Origin: Paraburkholderia sp. BCC1886
GTDB taxonomy: Bacteria; Pseudomonadota; Gammaproteobacteria; Burkholderiales; Burkholderiaceae
DNA length: 64,000 nt
Reading direction: 5' to 3'
Assembly: GCF_900996245.1 (NCBI RefSeq)
Contig: NZ_CAAJGK010000063.1
Span: forward strand, 1-64,000
The notes under the pieces: generated by a model
Told to the model about the DNA's origin: nothing
The model's input: only the letters and a program-made list of their open reading frames with translations
The model's database searches: none
Made by a program: the position numbers and the translations under genes
In this document: positions 17,599 through 26,982 of the stretch, one piece after another
How the letters are laid out: each line of letters starts with the position of its first letter
How positions within the stretch are numbered: position 1 is the first letter of the stretch

Positions 17599-18903
17599 TC
17601 AGGGTTGAGCGAGCGCGGTAAAGCGCTCGAAATAATCGGGGAACGTCTTGCCAACGCACTTCGGATCGTTGATCCGGATCGGCACGCCGCCAAGGCTCAC
17701 CAGCGAGAAGCACATGGCCATGCGGTGATCGTCGTAGGTGTCGATCGCGGCATGGGGAATCAGTTTGACGGGCGGCGTGACGACCAGATAGTCGTCGCCC
17801 TCCTCGACTTTCGCGCCGACCTTGCGCAGTTCGGTCGCCATCGCGGCGATGCGGTCGGTCTCCTTCACGCGCCAGCTGCCGATATTGCGCAACGTCGTCG
17901 TGCCGTCCGCGAACAGCGCGGCCACGGCGATCGTCATGGCCGCATCCGGAATCAGGTTGAAGTCCATGTCGATAGGCTCGAGCTTGCCGCTGTCGTGACC
18001 GACGCCGCGCACCTCGATCCAGTCGTCGCCCATCTGCAGGTTCGCACCCATCCGGATGAGCGCATCGGCGAATCCCACGTCGCCCTGAATGCTGGCCCGG
18101 CCGACGCCTTCCACCTTCAGCGGGCCGCCGCCCAGCGCGCCGGCCGCGAGGAAATACGACGCCGACGACGCGTCGCCCTCCACCATGATCTTGCCCGGCG
18201 AGCGATAGCGCTGACCCGCCGGGACCACGAACCGATGCCAGCCGTCGCGCTCGACCTGAATGCCGAAACGCGCCATCAGCTTGATCGTGATCTCGATATA
18301 CGGCTTCGAGATCAGCTCGCCGTCCACCTGCACCGTGCTGACACCGCTCGCGGTGCGCAAGAGCGGCAAGGTCATCAGCAAGGAGGTGAGGAACTGGCTC
18401 GACACGTCGCCGCGCACGTGGATGGGCGCGTCGGCGGAAATCTGCGCCGGCCGGATGCGCAGCGGCGGATACCCGTCGTTTTCTTCGTAATCGATCTTCG
18501 CGCCGATCTGGCGCAATCCGTCGACCAGATCGCCGATCGGCCGCTCGTGCATGCGCGGCACGCCGTGAATGCGGTAGTCGCCGCCGTTCACCGCCAGCGC
18601 CGCGGTCAGCGGACGCACCGCCGTGCCCGCATTGCCGAGGAACAGATCGGCCGAGCGCGCCGTGAACGCGCCGCGGGTGCCGGTCACCACGCAGGTGTCG
18701 GCGTTGCGCTGCAGATGCACGCCAAGTTTCGCGAGCGCGTCGAGCATGACGCGGGTGTCGTCGGAGTCGAGCAGATTGGTGATCGTCGTTTCGCCCTCGG
18801 CCAGCGCGGCAAGCAGCAGCACCCGGTTCGAAATGCTTTTCGAGCCGGGCAGACGCACCGTGCCGGACGCACGCGAAAAAGGTCCGAGATCGAGGAATTC
18901 CAT
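17599..18903 (-). CDS. aroA: 3-phosphoshikimate 1-carboxyvinyltransferase (EPSP synthase)
   Basis: A 434-residue enzyme of the shikimate pathway that joins shikimate 3-phosphate and PEP. Class I motifs are visible: LPGSKSISNRVLLLAALAEG near residue 18, LGNAGTAVRPLTAAL near residue 95, and the C-terminal DDHRMAMCFSL. The ATG at 18903 gives the usual length; the longer upstream frame overlaps tyrA and is Arg-rich noise. It is 19 bases after tyrA, so they are co-transcribed. Confidence 0.96.
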   Translation of the reverse strand: MEFLDLGPFSRASGTVRLPGSKSISNRVLLLAALAEGETTITNLLDSDDTRVMLDALAKLGVHLQRNADTCVVTGTRGAFTARSADLFLGNAGTAVRPLTAALAVNGGDYRIHGVPRMHERPIGDLVDGLRQIGAKIDYEENDGYPPLRIRPAQISADAPIHVRGDVSSQFLTSLLMTLPLLRTASGVSTVQVDGELISKPYIEITIKLMARFGIQVERDGWHRFVVPAGQRYRSPGKIMVEGDASSASYFLAAGALGGGPLKVEGVGRASIQGDVGFADALIRMGANLQMGDDWIEVRGVGHDSGKLEPIDMDFNLIPDAAMTIAVAALFADGTTTLRNIGSWRVKETDRIAAMATELRKVGAKVEEGDDYLVVTPPVKLIPHAAIDTYDDHRMAMCFSLVSLGGVPIRINDPKCVGKTFPDYFERFTALAQP

Positions 18904-18922
18904 GATTGAGTCCAGTTTCCGG

Positions 18923-19873
18923 TTAGGTCGACACGTCGCCGGGCGTCGCGCCCGCAACACGTCGTTCCTGCCACTCGCTACGCGCCTCGCGCGAACGGGC
19001 AAACACGGCTTCGAGCGTGGCGCCGTCGCCCGCTTCGATCGCCGAGCGCAAACGCGCGAGCACCGCGGTGTAGGCGTCGAGTTCGTCGAGCAGCGCGGCA
19101 CGGTTCGCCACGCAGATGTCGCGCCACATCTCCGGACTCGACGCGGCAATCCGCGTGAAGTCGCGAAAACCGCCGGCCGCGAATGAGAATTTAAGCGCGG
19201 CGTCGGGCGAAGCGAGAATCTGCTCGACGAGCGCAAACGACAAAACATGCGGCAGATGGCTCACCGACGCGAGCACGCGGTCGTGCTGCTCGCACGTCAT
19301 TTCGCGCACGCACCCGCCGGTGGCCCGCCACATCGCCGCAACTCGCTCGACCGCGGCCGGGGCGTTTTCCGGCAGCGGGCAGAGCACGACGTTGCGGTTC
19401 ACGTAGAGATCGGGTAACGCTGCGTCCACGCCGCTTGCTTCGCGCCCGGCAATCGGATGCCCGGGCACGAATTGCGCGATGCGCGTACCGAGCGCGGCGC
19501 GGGCCGCTTCAACCACGTCCGATTTGGTACTGCCGGCATCGGTAACGATTGTCCCGGCATCCAGATACGGCGCAATGCGTTCGAGCAGCGGCTGGGTTTG
19601 AGCGACCGGCGCGGCCAGCAGCACGAAGTCGGCGCCGGACAGTGCGTCGCGCAAGGCGTCGTCGTCCTGCAAGGCCGCTGCGCCGTCGATCACCCCCAAC
19701 TCCACTGCCCGCTTGCTCGACGCGGACGACCTGCCGACCCCGATCACCTGGCGCAACCCGGCAGCGTCGCCATGCTCGCCATATTCACGCAGCGCGCGCG
19801 CAAGCGATCCGCCGATCAGACCGACACCGAAAATCACCAGCTTGTCAAAAGAGAACACGGCCACAGCAGTCAC
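18923..19873 (-). CDS. tyrA: Prephenate dehydrogenase
   Basis: A 316-residue NAD(P)-dependent enzyme (TyrA/PDH family) that converts prephenate to 4-hydroxyphenylpyruvate for tyrosine. The Rossmann motif GVGLIGGSLARAL is at residues 16-28, and the catalytic histidine region is FVPGHPIAGREASGV. HLPHVLSFALVEQI and FRDFTRIAASSPEMWRDI are typical of the helical domain. No chorismate mutase or ACT domain is fused. It lies between hisC and aroA. Confidence 0.94.
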   Translation of the reverse strand: MTAVAVFSFDKLVIFGVGLIGGSLARALREYGEHGDAAGLRQVIGVGRSSASSKRAVELGVIDGAAALQDDDALRDALSGADFVLLAAPVAQTQPLLERIAPYLDAGTIVTDAGSTKSDVVEAARAALGTRIAQFVPGHPIAGREASGVDAALPDLYVNRNVVLCPLPENAPAAVERVAAMWRATGGCVREMTCEQHDRVLASVSHLPHVLSFALVEQILASPDAALKFSFAAGGFRDFTRIAASSPEMWRDICVANRAALLDELDAYTAVLARLRSAIEAGDGATLEAVFARSREARSEWQERRVAGATPGDVST

Positions 19874-19954
19874 GGAAAAAACGCGCGCTTCTCGCGAAGC
19901 GGTTGCGCGGGTGGAGAGTTTGCAAACACAGGGGACAAAGGAAACGCCGACAAC

Positions 19955-21067
19955 TCAGGAAGCCGCAAGCGTCTTTTCGAGTGCCGCGATAAAGGCTTCG
20001 TTTTCTTCCGGCAGGCCGATCGTGATGCGCAACCATTGCGGCAACCCGTAATTGCCGACCGGACGCACGATCACGCCCTGCTTCAGCAAGCCGAGATTGA
20101 CGCGGTTGCCGGCTGCGTCGTCGTCGCCGACGCGCACCAGCACGAAGTTACCGTCCGACGGCACGTACTCGAGACCCAGCTTGTCGAATGCTTCGACCAG
20201 ACGGCGGTAGCCTTGCGCGTTCAGCTCGGCGCTTTTTTTCAGGAAGGCCTGGTCGTTCAGCGCCGCGATCGCCGCGGCTTGCGCCAGCGTATTCACGTTG
20301 AACGGCTGACGCAGACGGTTCAGCAGATCGGTCAGTTCAGGCTGCGCAATGGCGAAGCCAACGCGCAGACCGGCGAGGCCGTACGCCTTCGAGAACGTGC
20401 GCGACACCAGCAGGTTTGGATAGCGGCGTGCCCAGGAAATCGAGTCGTAACGCTTTTCTTCCGGCAGATATTCCGTGTACGCCTCGTCCAGCACCACGAC
20501 GACATGGCGCGGCACCTTGTCGAGAAACGCTTCGAGCTTCGCGCCTTCGATATAGGTACCGGTCGGGTTATTCGGATTAGCGACGAAGATCAGGCGCGTG
20601 TCGTCCGTGATTGCGGCCAGCATCGCGTCCAGATCGTGGCCGTAGGCGACGGCCGGCACGACGATCGCGCGCGCGCCGAGACCTTGTGTGGCCAGCGCGT
20701 ACACCGCGAACGAGTACTGTGCGTACACGATCGACTCGCCCTTCTGCACGAACGCGTGCGCGGCGATTTCGAGAATGTCGTTGCTGCCGTTACCCAGCGT
20801 GATCCACTCGGGCGGCACGCCATAGCGCTCGCTCAACGCGGCCTTCAGTTCGAACGCGTTCGCGTCCGGATAGCGACCGAGTTCGCTCGCGGCTTGCACC
20901 ATCGCCTGCCTGGCCGATTCGGGCATGCCGAGCGGATTTTCATTCGAAGCGAGTTTCACGATCGTCGCTTCGTCGAGTCCAAACTCACGGGCCACTTCGG
21001 AAATCGGTTTGCCGGCAACGTAGGGGGCGATTGCGCGAACGTAAGAAGGACCGAAAGACGCTGTCAT
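19955..21067 (-). CDS. hisC: Histidinol-phosphate / aromatic aminotransferase
   Basis: A 370-residue class II PLP aminotransferase of the HisC family. The PLP lysine lies in SRTFSKAYGLAGLRVGF, and NPNNPTGTYI and VVVLDEAYTEYL form the cofactor pocket. Its place between pheA and tyrA suggests that it mainly transaminates phenylpyruvate or 4-hydroxyphenylpyruvate (or prephenate) rather than serving histidine synthesis; that is an inference from context. The ATG at 21067 has CGGAGA upstream. It follows pheA by 75 bases. Confidence 0.9.
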   Translation of the reverse strand: MTASFGPSYVRAIAPYVAGKPISEVAREFGLDEATIVKLASNENPLGMPESARQAMVQAASELGRYPDANAFELKAALSERYGVPPEWITLGNGSNDILEIAAHAFVQKGESIVYAQYSFAVYALATQGLGARAIVVPAVAYGHDLDAMLAAITDDTRLIFVANPNNPTGTYIEGAKLEAFLDKVPRHVVVVLDEAYTEYLPEEKRYDSISWARRYPNLLVSRTFSKAYGLAGLRVGFAIAQPELTDLLNRLRQPFNVNTLAQAAAIAALNDQAFLKKSAELNAQGYRRLVEAFDKLGLEYVPSDGNFVLVRVGDDDAAGNRVNLGLLKQGVIVRPVGNYGLPQWLRITIGLPEENEAFIAALEKTLAAS

Positions 21068-21142
21068 GAGATCTCCGAACATCGATGAGTAATGAAATGC
21101 ACGGCGCGCCGGCGAAGCGCCGAACGCGCCGCTTGGATGAGG

Positions 21143-22225
21143 TCAACGGGCGCGCGGATACGAGCCCAGAATCTTCAGGAATTCGGCCTTCTCGCCGAGT
21201 TCGGCGAGCGCGGCGGCGACCGGCGCGTCGTCGCGATGACCTTCGACGTCGATATAAAAGTAATACTCCCACGTGCCGACGCGCGCCGGGCGCGACTCGA
21301 AGCGGGTCATCGAGACGCTGTGACGCGCCAGCGGTTCGAGCAGCTTGAACACCGCGCCCGGTTCGTTCGCGACCGACACGATCAGCGACGTCTGATCGTT
21401 GCCGCTCACGCCGGTGCGCGCCTTGCCGATCATCACGAAGCGGGTGCGGTTATGCGGGTCGTCCTGGATGAGCGCGTACGCGACCTGCAGACCGTAGTGC
21501 GTCGCCGCGCGATCGCCGGCGATGGCCGCGACGGTCGGATCGTCCGCCGCCAGGCGGGCCGCCTCGGCATTGCTCGACACCGCCTGGCGCTCCAGATGCG
21601 GCGCGTTGGTTGCGAGCCAGCGCTGGCATTGAGCGAGCGCTTGCGCATGCGCGCACACACGCGTCACGCCCGTCAAGCCGCCATTGCGCGTCAACAGATT
21701 GTGATGGATGGGTAAGGCCAGTTCGCCGCCGATCGACAACTGCGTTTGCAACAACAGGTCGAGCGTGCGCGAGACCGCGCCTTCGGTCGAATTCTCGACC
21801 GGCACGACGCCGAACTCTGCCGCGCCGGCTTCGACCGAGCGGAACACTTCGTCGATGGAGGGGCACGGCAAACCTTCGATCGACTGACCGAAGTACTCGT
21901 GCATCGCCTGTTCGCTATAGGTGCCGACCGGGCCGAGATAACCGACCTTGATGGTCTTTTCCAGCGCGCGGCTCGCGGCCATGATCTCGCGCCAGATTGC
22001 GCCGATATGTTCGCTCGCCAAAGGACCGTCGCTCATGCCCTGCAAGCGGGCGATCACCTGCTGTTCGCGCTCCGGCCGGAACACCGGCGCGTTGAAATGC
22101 TTCTTGACCTCGCCCACTTCGAGCGCCACTGCGGCGCGCTGATTGAGCAGCGCGATCAACTGGGCGTCGAGCGCGTCGATTCGTTCGCGAAGAGGCTTGA
22201 GCTGGCTGTTGAGTTCGTCATCCAT
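21143..22225 (-). CDS. pheA: Chorismate mutase / prephenate dehydratase
   Basis: A 360-residue P-protein. Residues 1-90 are an AroQ chorismate mutase (LRERIDALDAQLIALLNQRA). Residues about 95-270 are the dehydratase (GYLGPVGTYSEQA and VPVENSTEGAVSRTLDLL), and residues about 280-360 are the ACT domain with the phenylalanine-binding ESRPARVGTWEYYFYID. It converts chorismate to phenylpyruvate and is probably feedback-inhibited by Phe. It lies between serC and hisC on the same strand. Confidence 0.96.
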   Translation of the reverse strand: MDDELNSQLKPLRERIDALDAQLIALLNQRAAVALEVGEVKKHFNAPVFRPEREQQVIARLQGMSDGPLASEHIGAIWREIMAASRALEKTIKVGYLGPVGTYSEQAMHEYFGQSIEGLPCPSIDEVFRSVEAGAAEFGVVPVENSTEGAVSRTLDLLLQTQLSIGGELALPIHHNLLTRNGGLTGVTRVCAHAQALAQCQRWLATNAPHLERQAVSSNAEAARLAADDPTVAAIAGDRAATHYGLQVAYALIQDDPHNRTRFVMIGKARTGVSGNDQTSLIVSVANEPGAVFKLLEPLARHSVSMTRFESRPARVGTWEYYFYIDVEGHRDDAPVAAALAELGEKAEFLKILGSYPRAR

Positions 22226-22329
22226 ACTAGAAACGGCCCTGCGGGTAACTGCGTGATGCTTTGGAAAACGAGTGCGCTGATTGCCGGGTGTCTGCTGTCG
22301 GCGTTGGCGAATCAGGCACTGCGGGCGGA

Positions 22330-23412
22330 TCAGGCGCTGTGCTGTTCGAACTCTTTCATGTACTCGACCAGCGCCTGGACGGCCTCGAGCGGCACGGCGT
22401 TGTAGATGGACGCCCGCATACCGCCGACGGACTTGTGTCCCTTCAACTGCACCATTCCGCGGGCCTTCGCACCGGCGAGAAAGTCGTCGTTGCGCGACTC
22501 GTCGGCCAGAAAGAACGGTACGTTCATGCGCGAGCGCGAGCCGTGCTCGACCTTGTTCAGATAGAACGGGCTTGCGTCGATGGTGTCGTACAGCAGCTTT
22601 GACTTCTCGAGATTGCGCGCTTCCATTGCCACCAGGCCGCCCTGCTTCTTCAACCACTTGAACACGAGTCCGGCGATATAGATGGCGTAAGTGGGCGGCG
22701 TATTGAACATGGAATTGTTCTCGGCGACGGTCTTCCACTCGAACGCCGACGGGCAGACCGGCATTGCGCGATCGAGCAGGTCTTCGCGCACGATCACGAC
22801 GGTGACCCCGGCCATGCCGATGTTCTTCTGCGCACCGCCGAACAGCACACCGTACTTGGCGATGTCCATGGGGCGCGACAGGATATGCGACGACGCGTCG
22901 GCCACCAGCGGGATATCGCCCAAATCTGGGATCTCGAACGTTTCCACCCCATGAATGGTTTCGTTGGTACACACGTGCACGTAAGCCGGGTCGTCCGACA
23001 GTTGCCACTCGGCGCGCGACGGTGCGCGGGTGAAACCGTCGGCAGTCTGACCGCTCGCGGCCAGATGTACCGCGCCGTACTTCTGCGCTTCCTTCAGCGA
23101 CTTTTGCGACCACGAACCGGTCACCACGAAGTCCGCACGCGGTTTGCTGCCCATCAGGTTCATCGGCACGATGGCGTTTTCGCCCAGGCCGCCGCCCTGC
23201 AGGAACAGGATGCGATGACTGGCGGGCACCGCGAGCAAATCACGCAGATCGGTGAGCGCTTCTTCATGGATAGACATGAACTCTTTACCGCGATGGCTCA
23301 TTTCCATCACGCTCATGCCGCTGCCTTGCCAATCGAGCATTTCGCCGGCGGCCTGACGCAGCACTTCTTCTGGCATGGCCGCGGGGCCCGCGGAGAAATT
23401 AAAGACGCGCAT
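22330..23412 (-). CDS. serC: Phosphoserine aminotransferase
   Basis: A 360-residue class V PLP aminotransferase that makes phosphoserine from 3-phosphohydroxypyruvate, with a second role in pyridoxine synthesis. The protein starts MRVFNFSAGPAAMPEEVL, and the PLP lysine is in FGGAQKNIGMAG. The ATG at 23412 has AGGATC upstream. It is 104 bases before pheA. A strong hairpin 50 bases upstream separates it from the DUF2059 gene, so its promoter probably lies in 23413-23460 or transcription reads through. Confidence 0.96.
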   Translation of the reverse strand: MRVFNFSAGPAAMPEEVLRQAAGEMLDWQGSGMSVMEMSHRGKEFMSIHEEALTDLRDLLAVPASHRILFLQGGGLGENAIVPMNLMGSKPRADFVVTGSWSQKSLKEAQKYGAVHLAASGQTADGFTRAPSRAEWQLSDDPAYVHVCTNETIHGVETFEIPDLGDIPLVADASSHILSRPMDIAKYGVLFGGAQKNIGMAGVTVVIVREDLLDRAMPVCPSAFEWKTVAENNSMFNTPPTYAIYIAGLVFKWLKKQGGLVAMEARNLEKSKLLYDTIDASPFYLNKVEHGSRSRMNVPFFLADESRNDDFLAGAKARGMVQLKGHKSVGGMRASIYNAVPLEAVQALVEYMKEFEQHSA

Positions 23413-23458
23413 CGTGTGATCCTGGAAGCCAGCGCGACTGACCGACAATTTCGCGCCG

Positions 23459-23503
23459 AAAAAGATAATGGCTGTTTGCGCATGTGCGCAAACAGCCATT
23501 ATC
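23459..23503 (-). terminator. Perfect 19-bp hairpin upstream of serC, likely terminator
   Basis: Two 19-base arms (23464-23482 and 23485-23503) are exact reverse complements separated by only two bases. On the minus strand the stem is followed by TTTTT (23463-23459). This fits a strong intrinsic terminator for the DUF2059 gene, 94 bases after its stop. Such a long perfect stem is unusual for a bacterial terminator (see findings). Confidence 0.75.
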
Positions 23504-23596
23504 GCATCGACACCGCCAAGCCGCCAAACCCAATGCAGTAAAGCCTACCGGGCGGTCGGGCTATGCGGGATTACCTCGCCGGATTACCCAGCCGTA

Positions 23597-24199
23597 TTAC
23601 TTCGCCGGCTTGACCGAAGCGACTTCCTTGTCGGCCTGGTCACGCGTTGCCTTGATCGATTGCGGCATGTACTTTTGCATCAAGCCATTCACGACGTCGC
23701 GGCCAACCTGGTCTTGGACCTGGATGAACTTGCGGCCGGTCGGGCTCTTGTAGAACGTGGTCAGGTCTTTGATTTCCGACGTGCTGTAGTACTTCGCGTA
23801 AGCGTCGTACTGAGCTTGCATGGCGTCCTGACGGAAGCCGTCGGTTGCGAACACCTGACCTGCGCCGTCAACCAGCTTCGGCACCGAATTCTTCTGCAGC
23901 GCCGGGACGGAAGCCTGCTTCTGCTTGTCCGTCATCGTCTTGTTTTCGCTCAGCGCGTCCGACAGGATAGCCGGGACGAGTTGCTTGGCCTGCATCTGGG
24001 CGCTGTTGCCGATTGCGCCGACCAGCTTCTGTGCGTCGATTGCGTCCAGCAGGTCTTTGATTGCTGCCTGCTTGGCCGGATCAACCGGTGCAGCGGCTGC
24101 AGCCGGAGCCGCCGGCGCCTGGCTTTGCAGTGCTTGAGCCATAGCGAAGGTCGGCACGAGAGCAGCCAGCAACATCAGTTGTTTGAATCGTTTCTGCAT
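23597..24199 (-). CDS. Exported DUF2059 protein
   Basis: A 200-residue secreted protein of unknown function. Residues 1-21 form a signal peptide ending FAMA. An Ala-rich linker (residues 25-45) follows, then a helical DUF2059 domain (about 115-175) with the motif YDAYAKYYSTSEIKDLTTFY and SPTGRKFIQ. The downstream ATG of two adjacent ones is used because GGGAG precedes it at the right distance. It lies after gyrA on the same strand in a conserved neighbourhood; its role is not known. Confidence 0.85.
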   Translation of the reverse strand: MQKRFKQLMLLAALVPTFAMAQALQSQAPAAPAAAAAPVDPAKQAAIKDLLDAIDAQKLVGAIGNSAQMQAKQLVPAILSDALSENKTMTDKQKQASVPALQKNSVPKLVDGAGQVFATDGFRQDAMQAQYDAYAKYYSTSEIKDLTTFYKSPTGRKFIQVQDQVGRDVVNGLMQKYMPQSIKATRDQADKEVASVKPAK

Positions 24200-24318
24200 C
24201 ATTACTCCCAAATAGAAATGAACTTGAACTGCACGCTGCGCGAAAGACGTATCGGCCCGATACGTGATGATGTTTCGCGCAGCTTCAACCCGTTACCGAG
24301 ACTGAACGTCGGGACGCA

Positions 24319-26982
24319 TCAGACTGCGTCGCCGCCATCACCGCTGCTGCCGTCGCTAGCGTTGTCGCCTTCAGCAGGACCGTCGGCGGGACCTTCGGCG
24401 TCACCCTCGGCGAGACCTTCTGCTTCCGCCTCGGCAACCTGTTGGAGACCTGAAAGCTTGGTCCCTTCGTCAAGGCTGATGAGTGTAACACCTTGGGTTG
24501 CACGCCCCATTTCTCGAATTTCCGACACGCGCGTGCGGATCAGCACGCCCGTATTGGTGATCAGCATGATCTGCGCCTCGGAGTCCACGAGCGTTGCGGC
24601 CACGACCCGGCCGTTACGCTCCGACGTCTGGATCGCGATCATGCCCTTCGTGCCGCGACCGTGACGCGTGTACTCGGTGATCGGCGTGCGCTTGCCGAAA
24701 CCGTTCTCGGTTGCGGTCAGCACCGACTGCTGCTCGTCGCCGGCCACCAGCAGTGCAATGACGTTCTGGCCGTCTTCGAGCTGCATGCCGCGTACGCCGC
24801 GCGCTTCGCGACCCATTGGACGAACGTCGTTTTCGTCGAAGCGAACCGCCTTGCCCGAATCGGAGAACAGCATCACGTCGTGCTGACCGTCGGTAATGGC
24901 CGCGCCGATCAGGTAATCGCCGTCATCCAGACCGACCGCAATAATACCCTTGCGCAACACGCGGCCGAAGGCTTCCAGCGGCGTCTTTTTTACCGTTCCT
25001 AACGCAGTGCCCATGAACACGAATTTGTCGGCCGAGAACTCCTTGACCGGCAACACCACCGTGATCTTCTCGCCTTCCTGCAACGGGAAGATGTTGATGA
25101 TCGGACGGCCGCGCGAATTGCGCGAACCCTGCGGTACTTCGTAGACCTTCAGGCTGTAGACCCGGCCGCGATTCGAGAAGCACAGGATGTAGTCGTGCGT
25201 GTTCGCGATGAACAGCGTGTCGATCCAGTCGTCTTCCTTCATCGCAGTAGCCTGCTTGCCGCGGCCGCCGCGCTTCTGCGCGCTGTACTCGGACAGCGGC
25301 TGCGACTTCACGTAGCCCGCATGCGACATGGTGACGACCATCTCTTGCGGCGTGATCAGGTCTTCAGTGTTCAGTTCGGTCGCGTTCAACTCGATCTTCG
25401 AGCGGCGCGCGTCGCCAAATTCGGCTTTGATCGACGTGAGTTCGCCGACGATGATGGCCGTAATGCGTTCCGGGCGAGCCAGAATGTCCAGCAGATCGGC
25501 GATTTGCGCCATCACTTCGCGGTACTCGCCAATGATCTTGTCCTGCTCCAGACCCGTCAGGCGTTGCAGACGCATCTGCAGGATTTCCTGAGCCTGGGTG
25601 TCGGACAAGCGGTAGAGGCCATCGGCCTGCATACCGAACGACGGATTCAGACCGTCCGGACGATACGCCTCGCGACCGCCGGCCGACGCGTTGTCCGTTT
25701 CGGCACGCGAGAGCATCTCGCGCACGAGCGACGAGTCCCACGGACGCGCCATCAACTCCTGTTTCGCGATAGGCGGTGTGGGCGCAGCCTTGATGATCGC
25801 GATGAAGTCGTCGATGTTGGCCAGCGCAACCGCCAGACCTTCGAGCACGTGGCCGCGCTCGCGGGCCTTACGCAGTTCGTAGACCGTACGCCGCGTCAGC
25901 ACTTCCCGGCGATGCGACAGGAAGCACGACAGCATTTCCTTCAGGTTGAGCAGCTTCGGCTGGCCGTCGACCAGCGCGACCATGTTCATGCCGAAGGTGT
26001 CCTGCAGCTGCGTGGCTTTGTACAGATTGTTCAGCACGACTTCCGGCACTTCGCCGCGCTTCAGCTCGATCACCACGCGCATGCCGCTCTTGTCGGACTC
26101 GTCGCGGATGTCGGAGATGCCTTCCAGCTTCTTCTCGTTGACGAGTTCGGCGATGCGTTCCAGCAGCGAACGCTTGTTCACCTGGTACGGCAACTCGTCG
26201 ACGATGATCGACATGCGCTGACCGCGGTCGATTTCTTCGAAGTGGGTGAGCGCGCGCATGACGACGCGGCCGCGGCCGGTGCGATAACCGTCGCGCACGC
26301 CGGCAACGCCGTAGATGATGCCGGCGGTCGGGAAGTCAGGCGCGGGAATGATCTCGATCAGTTCGTCGATCGTGGCGTCGGGATTCTTGAGCAGATGCTG
26401 GCACGCGTCCACCACCTCGTTGAGGTTGTGCGGCGGAATGTTGGTGGCCATACCAACGGCAATACCCGACGAACCGTTGATTAGCAGATTGGGAATGCGC
26501 GCCGGCAGGATGGCAGGTTCGTTTTCGCTGCCGTCGTAGTTCGGCGTGAAGTCGACCGTTTCCTTGTCGATATCAGCCAGCAACTCGTGACCGATCTTGG
26601 CCATGCGGATTTCGGTGTAGCGCATTGCCGCGGCGTTGTCGCCGTCGACCGACCCGAAATTGCCCTGGCCGTCGACCAGCATGTAGCGCAGCGAGAAGTG
26701 CTGCGCCATGCGGACGATGGTGTCGTATACGGCCGTGTCGCCATGCGGGTGATATTTACCGATGACGTCGCCGACAATACGCGCCGACTTCTTGTATGCG
26801 CGATTCCAGTCGTTGTTCAGTTCGTGCATCGCGTACAGCACGCGCCGGTGAACCGGCTTCAGGCCATCGCGAACATCGGGAAGCGCACGCCCTACGATCA
26901 CGCTCATCGCGTAGTCGAGATACGAACGGCGCATTTCCTCCTCTAGGGAGATTGGCAGAGTCTCTTTGGCGAATTGATCCAT
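24319..26982 (-). CDS. gyrA: DNA gyrase subunit A
   Basis: An 887-residue type IIA topoisomerase subunit that breaks and rejoins DNA during negative supercoiling. The catalytic tyrosine is Tyr122 in AAMRYTEIRM. The GyrA-box is QKRGGRGK, at the start of the C-terminal beta-pinwheel. The quinolone-determining region reads HPHGDTAVYDTIV with Thr83 and Asp87; Thr83 is normal for Burkholderia and not a resistance change. The last 45 residues are an acidic Glu/Gly/Asp-rich tail with EG repeats, longer than in E. coli, which may tune wrapping. A single gene, divergent from ompA. Confidence 0.97.
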   Translation of the reverse strand: MDQFAKETLPISLEEEMRRSYLDYAMSVIVGRALPDVRDGLKPVHRRVLYAMHELNNDWNRAYKKSARIVGDVIGKYHPHGDTAVYDTIVRMAQHFSLRYMLVDGQGNFGSVDGDNAAAMRYTEIRMAKIGHELLADIDKETVDFTPNYDGSENEPAILPARIPNLLINGSSGIAVGMATNIPPHNLNEVVDACQHLLKNPDATIDELIEIIPAPDFPTAGIIYGVAGVRDGYRTGRGRVVMRALTHFEEIDRGQRMSIIVDELPYQVNKRSLLERIAELVNEKKLEGISDIRDESDKSGMRVVIELKRGEVPEVVLNNLYKATQLQDTFGMNMVALVDGQPKLLNLKEMLSCFLSHRREVLTRRTVYELRKARERGHVLEGLAVALANIDDFIAIIKAAPTPPIAKQELMARPWDSSLVREMLSRAETDNASAGGREAYRPDGLNPSFGMQADGLYRLSDTQAQEILQMRLQRLTGLEQDKIIGEYREVMAQIADLLDILARPERITAIIVGELTSIKAEFGDARRSKIELNATELNTEDLITPQEMVVTMSHAGYVKSQPLSEYSAQKRGGRGKQATAMKEDDWIDTLFIANTHDYILCFSNRGRVYSLKVYEVPQGSRNSRGRPIINIFPLQEGEKITVVLPVKEFSADKFVFMGTALGTVKKTPLEAFGRVLRKGIIAVGLDDGDYLIGAAITDGQHDVMLFSDSGKAVRFDENDVRPMGREARGVRGMQLEDGQNVIALLVAGDEQQSVLTATENGFGKRTPITEYTRHGRGTKGMIAIQTSERNGRVVAATLVDSEAQIMLITNTGVLIRTRVSEIREMGRATQGVTLISLDEGTKLSGLQQVAEAEAEGLAEGDAEGPADGPAEGDNASDGSSGDGGDAV

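Noticed and set aside
17599..19248. Longer aroA frame reaching to 19248
   Set aside because: The extension overlaps tyrA in another frame and is Arg/Ser-rich; MEFLDLGPF at 18903 is the normal EPSP synthase start.
26720..26745. Thr at GyrA position 83 as a quinolone-resistance change
   Set aside because: Thr83 is the ordinary residue in Burkholderia; Asp87 is also wild type.
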